From contig JAFZQO010000008.1 of the NCBI GenBank assembly GCA_017620335.1, positions 1 through 43,735 of the forward strand: 43,735 nucleotides of DNA, read 5' to 3'. Position 1 is the stretch's first letter, and each line of letters starts with the position of its first letter. Positions 1 through 7,025 of this stretch are shown here, piece after piece. Under the pieces are notes generated by a model. That model searched no databases. It worked only from the letters and a program-made list of their open reading frames with translations, and was not told the origin of the DNA. The translations under genes were made by a program, and so were the position numbers. The stretch is from Bacteroidales bacterium (GTDB lineage: Bacteria; Bacteroidota; Bacteroidia; Bacteroidales; UBA932).

Positions 1-417
1 CTCATCGGCTTCATCGCCTTCTTCGTCGCCATCTTCTTCGCCACCCGCGTGGAGAACAGCGGCGCCCAGAAGGTGGGCGCGAGTGAGATCTGGAAGCGCT
101 TCCCGAAGTTCATCATCGGCTTCTTCGTGGCTTCCCTCCTGGCCTCCTTCCTGTTCCAGCCCATTTTCGGCGGCGACCAGGTGAGCGCCATCAACAAGGT
201 CCTCGACCAGTACAAGAACTGGTGCTTCGTGCTGGCATTCACCAGCATCGGCCTCGACACCAACTTCAAGGAGCTCGCCAAGCAGATGCAAGGCGGCAAG
301 GTCCTCTGGCTGTACATCGTCGGCCAGCTCTTCAACATCGCCCTGACGCTCTTCGCCGTATGGTTCCTGCTCAGCGGAGTCGTGTTCAAGGTGCCCGTGC
401 TTGACCTGTTCAAGTAG
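1..417 (+). CDS. Putative sulfate exporter, YeiH/UPF0324 family (C-terminal part)
   Basis: This is the 3' end of a gene that starts before the window. The frame is open from base 1 (L-I-G-F-I-A-F-F...), so a GTG at 49 is only an internal Val. Three or four hydrophobic segments are visible, and the stretches WKRFPKFIIGF and FVLAFTSIGLDTNFKEL match the conserved C-terminal half of the YeiH family (Cons_hypoth698), inner-membrane proteins annotated as putative sulfate exporters. The substrate assignment in that family is itself tentative. The stop codon TAG shares its last base with the GTG start of the next small gene, which suggests translational coupling. The family call is from memory of conserved residues; the missing N-terminal half prevents a length check. 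Confidence 0.8.
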   Translation, partial: LIGFIAFFVAIFFATRVENSGAQKVGASEIWKRFPKFIIGFFVASLLASFLFQPIFGGDQVSAINKVLDQYKNWCFVLAFTSIGLDTNFKELAKQMQGGKVLWLYIVGQLFNIALTLFAVWFLLSGVVFKVPVLDLFK

Positions 418-695
418 TGACCCCGAAAGGAAAGAAGACATTCAAAATAGCCACGGCGTGCGTCGCCGTGGCTGTTTTGGTTGTCGCTGTGATTATCATG
501 GTCCGGGGCGCGGGGCTCTCGCCCGACCTGGACTTCGGCGCCGGCGCCTACTACTACGCCGACATCCCCGACTTCGAGAAGTACGTCGGTGGCGAGAGCA
601 ACCCCACTTCCATCCCCTACTTCGTCTACGTCCTGCTCTTCCTCGCCTGGGGCGCCCTTATGTACGCCCTCTGGAAGTGGGTCGACAAGCACTGA
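417..695 (+). CDS. Small two-helix membrane protein, unknown function
   Basis: A 92-residue protein with a basic N-terminus, a membrane segment at about residues 8-28, a roughly 35-residue loop rich in Gly, Ala, Tyr and Asp (DFGAGAYYYADIPDFEKYV), and a second membrane segment at about 67-85 ending in WKWVDKH. I do not recognise the family. The start is GTG at 417, overlapping the stop of the exporter gene by one base. The first in-frame ATG (residue 28) would delete the first helix, so the GTG start is preferred. Close coupling suggests it acts with the YeiH-like transporter, perhaps as an accessory subunit, which is inference only. It ends two bases before the end of the convergent plug-like gene, leaving no room for a separate terminator. 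Confidence 0.6.
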   Translation: MTPKGKKTFKIATACVAVAVLVVAVIIMVRGAGLSPDLDFGAGAYYYADIPDFEKYVGGESNPTSIPYFVYVLLFLAWGALMYALWKWVDKH

Positions 696-697
696 GG

Positions 698-1270
698 CTA
701 TTTCTTCTGCGTAACGACGATCACGGCCCCCTTCGGGTTGATGTCGCCCGGGTATTTGCCCTGGTCCTTCAGGCCCTGGAGATACTTGGCGGCTGAGTCG
801 CCCTTCATCACTTCCACGGACTTGATGTTCTTGGGGTCTATTTTCTTGAACTCATCTGTAGTGATCTGCCTGCCGTCCACTATATAGACGATATCGTCCG
901 GGGACATGGACGGGTCGGTGGTCCTTACTTTAATCAGCGGCTGGTCCTTGTCCCCGACGGCAACGACGGTGCCGTTGCTGAAATCCTGGTCGAACATGAC
1001 TACGGTCGGAGCCTTTGCCTGGGCGGAAGCGGCAACTTCTCCGCCCTGGACGCTTCCAGTCGTAATGAAGTGCACGCGGACAGGAGTGTCCCCGACGTTT
1101 TCCCGACGGATGACATAAGAGTAGACGATCTTGCCCGCGAGCTGGGACCCGTTGAAGTTCTCGACCCTGACGTTATCTATAAGATAAATGTCGGTGGTGT
1201 CCGCCTGGGCGGGGAGGGATGCGGCGTTCAGCGCCAGGGCGCAAATTGTGGTAATGATAAAACTTGTCAT
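698..1270 (-). CDS. Secreted TonB-plug-like protein, paralogue A
   Basis: A 190-residue protein with a signal peptide (hydrophobic residues 4-20, likely cleavage AQA|D near residue 23). The C-terminal 65 residues resemble the plug domain of TonB-dependent receptors: IVYIVDGRQI, then NIKSVEVMKGDSAAKYL, then GAVIVVTQKK, matching the receptor pattern VDG...IESIEVLKD.SA..YG...GVIIITTK. No beta-barrel follows, so it is not a receptor. The N-terminal 50 residues (ADTTDIYLIDNVRVENFNGSQL) are shared with paralogues B and C; the middle differs. It is the last gene of a three-gene minus-strand unit ECF sigma - anti-sigma - paralogue A, 18 bases after the anti-sigma stop. A role as periplasmic signal or partner for the anti-sigma factor is a guess. 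Confidence 0.65.
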   Translation of the reverse strand: MTSFIITTICALALNAASLPAQADTTDIYLIDNVRVENFNGSQLAGKIVYSYVIRRENVGDTPVRVHFITTGSVQGGEVAASAQAKAPTVVMFDQDFSNGTVVAVGDKDQPLIKVRTTDPSMSPDDIVYIVDGRQITTDEFKKIDPKNIKSVEVMKGDSAAKYLQGLKDQGKYPGDINPKGAVIVVTQKK

Positions 1271-1288
1271 GATTCTGTTTGTTTTTGA

Positions 1289-1813
1289 TTATTCTGTTGA
1301 GGCCAGGGACAGGGTACCGGTATCCCCGTCCTTGGACATGATGAACGGCAGGTCAGTGCCATCCTTGAGGTGGACGGTCACAAGGATGTTGGCCCCCGAA
1401 GGGACCGCGGTGGCGGACTCTATGTCGCCCAGGCCGAGGTTGGAGATCATATTGAGGCTCTCGGCAATCTCCAGGGGGGTAAAAGGCGAGGACTCCCGGG
1501 CGGCGGGGCGCAGAAGGAGGAAGAGCGCGAGCGCGGCGGCCGCGGCGGCGCAGCTCCAGAGGAGCGGCCGCCTGGCGGGCGCGCGGCGCACGGGGCACTT
1601 TGCCGCCAGGCGGCCGAACTCCTGCTCGCCAGCCGCCAACAGCGCCTCCGGATGCTCCGCCAGGAGCATCTTCGCCACTGCGGCTTCATCTTCGTCCGGA
1701 GCGTGCCCGGCGTAATAGTCCGCCAGCAACGCTTCCTCCCGGACGTCGGTCTCCGCATCGAGGTAACGCTCAATAAGAGCACTGCGTATATTCCTGTCTG
1801 TCAATGATTCCAT
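1289..1813 (-). CDS. Probable anti-sigma factor, single-pass membrane protein
   Basis: A 174-residue protein. The N-terminal half (IERYLDAETDVREEALLADYYAG, residues about 14-37, quoted in part) resembles the short helical cytoplasmic domain of Bacteroidota anti-sigma factors. Residues 83-102 form one transmembrane helix after an Arg-rich stretch (positive-inside), leaving a periplasmic domain of about 70 residues. That domain has no recognisable FecR motif, so a SusC/SusD-type FecR partner is unlikely. It starts 40 bases after the stop of the ECF sigma gene and is followed 18 bases later by plug-like paralogue A, consistent with one transcript. By analogy with sigma/anti-sigma pairs it would hold the sigma factor inactive at the inner membrane. 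The assignment rests on position and topology more than on motifs. Confidence 0.6.
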   Translation of the reverse strand: MESLTDRNIRSALIERYLDAETDVREEALLADYYAGHAPDEDEAAVAKMLLAEHPEALLAAGEQEFGRLAAKCPVRRAPARRPLLWSCAAAAAALALFLLLRPAARESSPFTPLEIAESLNMISNLGLGDIESATAVPSGANILVTVHLKDGTDLPFIMSKDGDTGTLSLASTE

Positions 1814-1853
1814 TATCTATTTGCAATAAACTGTTCCTCTTGTTCCAAGAATG

Positions 1854-2348
1854 TCAAAGTTCCTGTTTCAATTTCTCGAGCATCTTCCTGCGCGCCGCGG
1901 AAATCGTCGACTTGACGCTGGTCTTAGGTTTCCCCGTCGTTTCCGCGATCTCATCGAGCGACAGCCCTTCCGCGTTCCTTAGTTCCAGACAGGTCCGTTC
2001 CGTTTCCGTCAGGCCGGCATAAAGCCTGCGCCGGATTGCGATGCTGTCTGACAGGTCCGTCGACACTGTGGCGGGAGTTCCTCCCTCGTAGGCGTCCCCC
2101 CGCAGGGGCTGCATCCGCAGCCTGCACTTCCGGAAACGCTCCACGCATTTTGTCTTCGCGACCTTGACTGCCAGCGCCTCCGCGTTCCGCACGGGATAGC
2201 CGCCTTCTGACAGTGTCCAAAGCGTCGTTAACGCTTCCTGGACGACGTCCTCCGCCTCCGTCCCGGACAAGCGGCCAAACGAACGCGCAACCGCCAGCAG
2301 CTTTGCGCGCACGCTTTCCGAGAACATATCGAACTCCTGCCTTGTCAT
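1854..2348 (-). CDS. ECF-type RNA polymerase sigma factor
   Basis: A 164-residue protein of the usual ECF length. Region 2 is visible at about residues 8-65, including GTEAEDVVQEALTTLW, the sigma-2 helix that contacts core polymerase and the -10 region. Region 4 is at about 110-160 (LTETERTCLELRNAEGLSL, DEIAETTGKPKTSVKSTISA), with the helix-turn-helix that reads the -35 region. The start is ATG at 2348. It heads the unit sigma - anti-sigma - plug-like protein. Upstream lies a 169-base gap holding the double-hairpin repeat, which should isolate it from paralogues B and C. It probably autoregulates this unit and may control the neighbouring plug-like genes. No operator could be identified. Confidence 0.9.
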   Translation of the reverse strand: MTRQEFDMFSESVRAKLLAVARSFGRLSGTEAEDVVQEALTTLWTLSEGGYPVRNAEALAVKVAKTKCVERFRKCRLRMQPLRGDAYEGGTPATVSTDLSDSIAIRRRLYAGLTETERTCLELRNAEGLSLDEIAETTGKPKTSVKSTISAARRKMLEKLKQEL

Positions 2349-2403
2349 TTCCGTCGTTTCTATATACTGGTAGCCAAATCTTCTTAAAGGTAAAACAAAA
2401 ACT

Positions 2404-2481
2404 GGAACGAAATTGCCTATTTCATTCCCAAATGCCCGAAAAAAAGCGAAACGGGAATGAAAACGCCCGTTTCATTCCCGT
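2404..2481. repeat. Double-hairpin repeat element, copy 1
   Basis: Two adjacent stem-loops are separated by an A-rich spacer. Hairpin 1 pairs GGAACGAAAT (2404-2413) with ATTTCATTCC (2419-2428), one mismatch. Hairpin 2 pairs ACGGGAATGAAA (2451-2462) with TTTCATTCCCGT (2470-2481), a perfect 12-base-pair stem with a 7-base loop. Read on the minus strand, hairpin 2 is followed by a T-rich run, so it should terminate transcripts from paralogue B. A similar arrangement with the same core sequences occurs at 33529-33610, so this is a dispersed element and not simply a local terminator. Confidence 0.75.
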
Positions 2482-2517
2482 CAGCAATAAAAAACCGATA
2501 CGGACCAGCAGGTCCTT

Positions 2518-3015
2518 CTACCTGCCCGTCACGACAACGACGTCGCGACTGACAGTCGGGCCATAAAACTTCCCTTCGTCCTTAAGGCCCTGGAGATATT
2601 CCGTCGCCGCCATTTCCTTTAAAACCTTCACGCCGCCGATGTCCTTGCCGCTCATGGACAAGAACGCCTCCTCGCTTATAAGTTCCCCGTCAAGGAAATA
2701 AACGACGTTTTTCAGTTCATTCAAAGGATAAGGGAGAAAATCCGTCGGCTTGGGGCCCGACGTTTCCGCCGGGGTGATGTTGATGGTCTTTCCGAAAGGC
2801 GCGGTTTTGATTATGTGCGTCCGTACTATCCTGGATCCTGCCGTGGACAGGGTGATATCATATGCCGAAATGGTCTTGCCGTTCAGCTGGGTGCCGCTGA
2901 AGTCCTTCACTTCGACATTGTCGATAATATAGACGTTCGTGGTGTCCGCATTGGCAGGAAGCGTTGCCGTGCCCAGAAATGCGGCGCATATGGTGGAGAG
3001 TATTATGCCTGCCAT
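2518..3015 (-). CDS. Secreted TonB-plug-like protein, paralogue B
   Basis: A 165-residue paralogue of the proteins at 698-1270 and 3037-3540. It has a signal peptide ending near LPANA|D, then the shared block ADTTNVYIIDNVEV and SGTQLNGKTISAYDI, a divergent middle, and a plug-like C-terminus (VVYFLDGELI, then GGVKVLKEMAATEYL, QGLKDEGKF, VVVVTGR). It begins 21 bases after the stop of paralogue C and ends 36 bases from hairpin 2 of the double-hairpin element, which probably terminates this transcript. The second residue pair and the final Lys of the receptor-type motif are less well kept than in A. Function unknown. Confidence 0.6.
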   Translation of the reverse strand: MAGIILSTICAAFLGTATLPANADTTNVYIIDNVEVKDFSGTQLNGKTISAYDITLSTAGSRIVRTHIIKTAPFGKTINITPAETSGPKPTDFLPYPLNELKNVVYFLDGELISEEAFLSMSGKDIGGVKVLKEMAATEYLQGLKDEGKFYGPTVSRDVVVVTGR

Positions 3016-3036
3016 GGTCTTTTCTTATTATACGGG

Positions 3037-3540
3037 TTAATTCCTGGATTTGGTCGTCACGATAACGACTGCGCGGCCTTCGGTCACGCCGTCATATTCC
3101 TTGTTGTTCTTGAGGGACTGGAGATATTCGGCCGCCTCTTCGCCCTTAAGCGTCTTTACGTCGGCAATGGTGCCGGTGTCCATGTAATTGAACGTCGTGC
3201 GGCTGACACGCGCCCCGTTGAGGAAGAAAACAGCATTGTTCATCTCTTCCGGGCTCAGGGAGACGAGCCCTTCAAGGCCGGATGACCACCCTCCCTCTTC
3301 GACCTTGACGGTGTTGCCGGAAAGGACGGTCTTGATGATGTGTCTGCGGAATGTCTGCGAACCTTCGGTTACCAGATTGATGTTGTATGTCGAGACGGTC
3401 TTGCCGACCAGCTGGGAACCGTTGAAGCCCTTCACTTCGGCATAGTCGATGATATAGACGTCGGTGGTGTCAGCCTGGACGGAGGGGGACGCCGCGCCCA
3501 AAGCGAGGGCACAAACGGTGGAAAGGATAAAGCTTGTCAT
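3037..3540 (-). CDS. Secreted TonB-plug-like protein, paralogue C
   Basis: A 167-residue paralogue with a signal peptide (MTSFILSTVCALALGAAS, cleavage near VQA|D) almost the same as that of paralogue A, the shared block ADTTDVYIIDYAEV and FNGSQLVGKTVSTYNI, and a plug-like end (AVFFLNGARV, ADVKTLKGEEAAEYL, AVVIVTTKS). It lies 36 bases downstream of galK and may be read from the galK promoter, or from an unseen promoter in the short gap. Nucleotide identity with paralogue A is high around the signal-peptide region, pointing to a fairly recent tandem duplication or gene conversion. No barrel, enzyme motif or lipobox is present. Function unknown. Confidence 0.6.
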   Translation of the reverse strand: MTSFILSTVCALALGAASPSVQADTTDVYIIDYAEVKGFNGSQLVGKTVSTYNINLVTEGSQTFRRHIIKTVLSGNTVKVEEGGWSSGLEGLVSLSPEEMNNAVFFLNGARVSRTTFNYMDTGTIADVKTLKGEEAAEYLQSLKNNKEYDGVTEGRAVVIVTTKSRN

Positions 3541-3576
3541 GATTCGTCAGTCTTTATTCTGTTGATGAAAAAAGTG

Positions 3577-4734
3577 TCAGTCAAGTTTGCGTGCACCGTC
3601 GGAGATGACGACGTCGTAAACCTTCGGCGCGTGGCCGAACTTCTCGGTGAACTGCTCTACGGCGGCGTCCACGAAAGGCTGGTACAGTTCTTTTTTCACG
3701 AGGTTGATGGTGCAGCCGCCGAAGCCGCCACCCATCACGCGGGAGCCGGAAACGTCCATCTTGCGGGCGAGTTTGTTCAGGAAGTCGAGCTCCTCGCAAC
3801 TCACCTCGTACAGGCGGCTCATCCCGAAATGCGTCTGGTACATCATCTCGCCGGCGGTCTCATAGTCACCGCGCTCCAGGGCGTCGCATACGTCCAGCAC
3901 GCGCTGGACCTCGCCAATGACGTACTCCGCCCGGAGGAAGTCCTCTTCCGGGATCTCAGTGCGGACCTCCTCCAGCCAGACGCGCTTGGCGTCGGAGAGG
4001 AACTCCACGTCAGGATGGTTCTTGCGGATGGCGGCTGCAGCGTTCTCGCAGGAGGCGCGGCGCTTGTTGTATGCAGAAGAGGCGAGTTCGTGCTTCACGC
4101 AGGAATCGAGCAGCACCAGTTTATATCCCGCGGCCTCGGGATTGAAGGGGAAATACTTGTATTCCAGCGTCTTGCAGTTGAGGCGGATGAGGCAGCCGGC
4201 CTTGCCGAAGCAGGATGCGAACTGGTCCATGATGCCGCATTTGACCCCACAGTAGTTGTGCTCCGTGGACTGGCCTATCTTGGCGAGTTCGAACTTGTCG
4301 ATACCATTGGCGTTCAGTTCGTTGATGGCGAAAGCAAAGGTGCTCTCGAGAGCGGCGGACGAGGAAAGGCCGGCGCCGAGCGGGACGTCGCCGGCGAAGA
4401 CCGTGTCGAAGCCGGCTACCTTGCCTCCGCGCTTGATGGTCTCGCGGCAGACTCCGAAGATATAGCGGGCCCAAGCCTGCTCCGGCTTGTCCTCCTCCTG
4501 AAGTCCGAACTCGACGTACTCGTCATAGTCAAGGGAGAAAGCCCTGACCTTTTCGGTCCCGTTGAGGGCTATCTCCGCCATGATGCCCTTGTCGATGGCG
4601 CCGGGGAAGACATAGCCTCCGTTGTAATCTGTATGCTCGCCGATAAGGTTGATACGGCCGGCCGAAGCGAAGACATCGCCGTCACGGCCGTAAAGCGTGC
4701 GGAATTTCTCCTGGATTCTTTCTTTCATTGACAT
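3577..4734 (-). CDS. galK: Galactokinase
   Basis: A 385-residue GHMP-family kinase that phosphorylates alpha-D-galactose at O1 with ATP, the first committed step of the Leloir pathway. The galactokinase signature GRINLIGEHTDYNGG is at residues 26-40, the GHMP ATP-binding motif PLGAGLSSSAALE at 118-130, the catalytic Asp region GIMDQ at about 167-171 (D170), and the third GHMP motif GGGFGG at 335-340. Length is normal. The start could be either ATG (residue 1 or 3). A TATATTTG -7 element lies 37 bases upstream. No other Leloir gene (galT, galE, galM) or galactoside transporter is nearby, so it appears separated from the rest of its pathway. Confidence 0.96.
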   Translation of the reverse strand: MSMKERIQEKFRTLYGRDGDVFASAGRINLIGEHTDYNGGYVFPGAIDKGIMAEIALNGTEKVRAFSLDYDEYVEFGLQEEDKPEQAWARYIFGVCRETIKRGGKVAGFDTVFAGDVPLGAGLSSSAALESTFAFAINELNANGIDKFELAKIGQSTEHNYCGVKCGIMDQFASCFGKAGCLIRLNCKTLEYKYFPFNPEAAGYKLVLLDSCVKHELASSAYNKRRASCENAAAAIRKNHPDVEFLSDAKRVWLEEVRTEIPEEDFLRAEYVIGEVQRVLDVCDALERGDYETAGEMMYQTHFGMSRLYEVSCEELDFLNKLARKMDVSGSRVMGGGFGGCTINLVKKELYQPFVDAAVEQFTEKFGHAPKVYDVVISDGARKLD

Positions 4735-4771
4735 GGTATCGTTTATTTGTGTTATTCAGTTCTATGTCTTA

Positions 4772-4779
4772 CAAATATA
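4772..4779 (-). promoter_or_regulatory. Bacteroidota -7 element for galK
   Basis: On the minus strand the bases read TATATTTG, a full match to the Bacteroidota -7 consensus TAnnTTTG, and lie 37 bases before the galK start. No clear -33 TTG was found at the expected distance. Confidence 0.55.
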
Positions 4780-4820
4780 CGAAAACACTTCAAATCTCGA
4801 GCCGTACACAAACTCGTTTT

Positions 4821-5810
4821 TCATTTTTCCAGGCGGACGAGGATCGGGCGGTGGTCGCTGACGCCTCCGAGGTAGCGGGGGCCGGAATAGGTGCGGAGTG
4901 GTTTGTCGCCGGAGTGGGCGGCGTCGCGCTCCGTCAGGAACGGAGGTTCCAGGACGGAGAATGACGCCGTCCCGGCCAGGGCGGGCGACACGAAGCACAG
5001 GTCGATGAGCTGCCATTCCCCGTTGAAGCGTATGCTGCCCCTGTTCCCGCTCGGGCCGCCGGTTTGGCGGCATAGCGAAAATGCCGGTTCCAGCGTTCTG
5101 AAAAGGGGATTCTCCGGAACATCGTTGAAATCTCCGACGGCGACTGTGCGGCCCCAGCCGGAGGCGGCGAGGGAGTCGCCCAAGGCCCGCAGTCGGGCCA
5201 CGGCGACCTCGCGCCGCCAGTCCGTATCCCCGTCACCGTATTTGGACGGATGGTGATTCACCAATACCGCGAGGCTGTCCCCGTCAAGTGTCCGGAACTG
5301 GGCCAGGAGGATGTCCCTGGTCTGCAGTCCCGGCGCGCTGACACGGCAGGGCTTCGCGCTCATCAAAGTGAGCCGCGAAACCCTGTACAGCAGCGCGCAG
5401 TCTATCCCCCTGGGGTCCGGCGAATCAAAGTGCACGATCTCATAATCCAGTTTCCGCAGCGCCGTCTTCGTGGCCAGCTGCCTCAGCACGAAACGGTTCT
5501 CCACCTCCGCCATCCCAACGATGTCCGGCACCCCCGCCCATAGTATAGTCTTAGCCACCGCGTGGCATTTGCGGTAGAACCGTTTCTTCGTCCACCTCCT
5601 CGGTCCCATTGCCGAGAACTCCGCATCCGACTCCCCCGCCCCGCCGTCCACGAAGTCGAAGAAATTCTCCAGGTTCCAAAACATCACCGTCACTCCCCCG
5701 GCCGCCGGTTCCAATCCGAAAGCCCCGCCTCCCACCGCCATCGCGGTACCCGCCAACACCGTCGCCAACCATAAAAAAGCCTTGCGGCCAGTTCCCTTCG
5801 CCTTTATCAT
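4821..5810 (-). CDS. Secreted endonuclease/exonuclease/phosphatase (EEP) family protein
   Basis: A 329-residue protein with an N-terminal signal peptide (basic start, hydrophobic residues 11-31) followed by one EEP domain. Family landmarks appear in order: MFWNLENFFD (first Asn ligand), GMAEVEN (metal-binding Glu), LVNHHPSK, VAVGDFNDVP (the GDFN motif) and GGVSDHRPI (catalytic SDH). EEP enzymes hydrolyse phosphodiesters or phosphomonoesters with a divalent metal; substrates include DNA, RNA, phosphoinositides and sphingomyelin and cannot be told from sequence here. Export implies scavenging or attack on an extracytoplasmic phosphodiester. It is separated from galK by 86 bases and is divergent from ychF. 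All catalytic landmarks appear intact. Confidence 0.85.
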   Translation of the reverse strand: MIKAKGTGRKAFLWLATVLAGTAMAVGGGAFGLEPAAGGVTVMFWNLENFFDFVDGGAGESDAEFSAMGPRRWTKKRFYRKCHAVAKTILWAGVPDIVGMAEVENRFVLRQLATKTALRKLDYEIVHFDSPDPRGIDCALLYRVSRLTLMSAKPCRVSAPGLQTRDILLAQFRTLDGDSLAVLVNHHPSKYGDGDTDWRREVAVARLRALGDSLAASGWGRTVAVGDFNDVPENPLFRTLEPAFSLCRQTGGPSGNRGSIRFNGEWQLIDLCFVSPALAGTASFSVLEPPFLTERDAAHSGDKPLRTYSGPRYLGGVSDHRPILVRLEK

Positions 5811-5879
5811 TCCACTCCCGTTTCCTTTGTCGCGTTTTGCAAAAATGGGAGAAGGATTCGTAAATAACCTACAAATTCG

Positions 5880-5887
5880 TAAATTTG
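5880..5887 (+). promoter_or_regulatory. Bacteroidota -7 element for ychF
   Basis: TAAATTTG, a full match to TAnnTTTG, is located 34 bases before the ychF ATG in an AT-rich gap between the divergent EEP gene and ychF. Confidence 0.6.
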
Positions 5888-5921
5888 CATTAAATAAATA
5901 TCTTTTTACAGACAGCAGCGT

Positions 5922-7025
5922 ATGTCACTGAAATGCGGAATCGTAGGGTTGCCCAACGTCGGCAAGTCCACCCTCTTCAACTGTGTCAGCTCAGGAAAGG
6001 CCCAGAGCGCCAATTTCCCTTTCTGCACCATAGAACCCAACCTCGGATCCACCAACGTTCCGGACAAGCGGCTTGAGGCCCTCTCGGACCTCTGCAAGCC
6101 GAAGCGGACCATCCCGGCCACCGTCGACATAGTCGACATCGCCGGCCTGGTCAAGGGCGCCAGCAAGGGCGAGGGCCTCGGAAACCAGTTCCTTGCGAAC
6201 ATCCGCGAAACCGACGCCATCCTGCACGTCCTGCGCTGCTTCGATGACGGCAACATCGTCCATGTGGACGGCAGCGTCGATCCGGTCCGCGACAAGGAGG
6301 TCGTGGACGCCGAGCTGCAGATCAAGGACCTGGAGACGGTAGAAGCGCGCCTGGCAAAGGTGCAGAAGCAGGCGAAGATGGGCAACGACAAAGATGCCCG
6401 CAAGCTTGCGGACCTGCTCGAACGCTACCGCGCCGCCCTTCTCGAAGGCAAATCGTGCCGCACGGTCGTCCCTGTCAACGAAGAGGAGGAGTCCCTGGCC
6501 AAGGACCTCTACCTGCTCACCAACAAGCCCGTGATGTACGTCTGCAACGTTGACGAGGCCTCGGCCTCCACGGGAAACGCCTACGTCGACGCCGTGCGCG
6601 AGGCCGTAAAGGACGAAAACGCAGAAATCCTTGTCATAGCCGCCAAGACCGAGTCGGAAATCGCCGAAATAGAGGATTATGACGACAGGCAGATGTTCCT
6701 CGAAGAGCTTGGTCTCGAAGAATCCGGCGTCGTCCGCCTGATCCAGGGAGCGTACCGCCTTCTGGGCCTCCAGACCTTCTTCACCGCCGGCGCCGACGAG
6801 TGCCGCGCCTGGACCATACGCAAGGGCGACAAAGCCCCTCGCGCCGCCGGTGTGATACATTCCGACTTTGAGAGGGGCTTCATCCGTGCCGAAGTCATCA
6901 AGTATGACGACTTTATGACCTACAAGACCGAGGCGGCCGTGCGCGCTGCGGGCAAGATGGGCATAGAAGGGAAGGATTATGTCGTCCAGGACGGCGACAT
7001 AATGCACTTCCTCTTCAACGTCTAG
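5922..7025 (+). CDS. ychF: YchF/OLA1 family P-loop ATPase
   Basis: A 367-residue protein of typical length. The N-terminal G domain shows G1 GLPNVGKS (residues 9-16) and G3 DIAGLVKGAS (about 66-75), where YchF is distinctive. A coiled-coil insertion with many Lys and Glu follows (about 125-170), and the C-terminal TGS-like domain ends in GKDYVVQDGDIMHFLFNV, the family's usual terminus. YchF is a TRAFAC-class protein that prefers ATP over GTP, binds ribosomes and is linked to oxidative stress and translation. It is one of the few plus-strand genes in the left part of the window. Its stop codon overlaps the stop of the convergent DUF6515-like gene by four bases. Confidence 0.97.
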   Translation: MSLKCGIVGLPNVGKSTLFNCVSSGKAQSANFPFCTIEPNLGSTNVPDKRLEALSDLCKPKRTIPATVDIVDIAGLVKGASKGEGLGNQFLANIRETDAILHVLRCFDDGNIVHVDGSVDPVRDKEVVDAELQIKDLETVEARLAKVQKQAKMGNDKDARKLADLLERYRAALLEGKSCRTVVPVNEEEESLAKDLYLLTNKPVMYVCNVDEASASTGNAYVDAVREAVKDENAEILVIAAKTESEIAEIEDYDDRQMFLEELGLEESGVVRLIQGAYRLLGLQTFFTAGADECRAWTIRKGDKAPRAAGVIHSDFERGFIRAEVIKYDDFMTYKTEAAVRAAGKMGIEGKDYVVQDGDIMHFLFNV

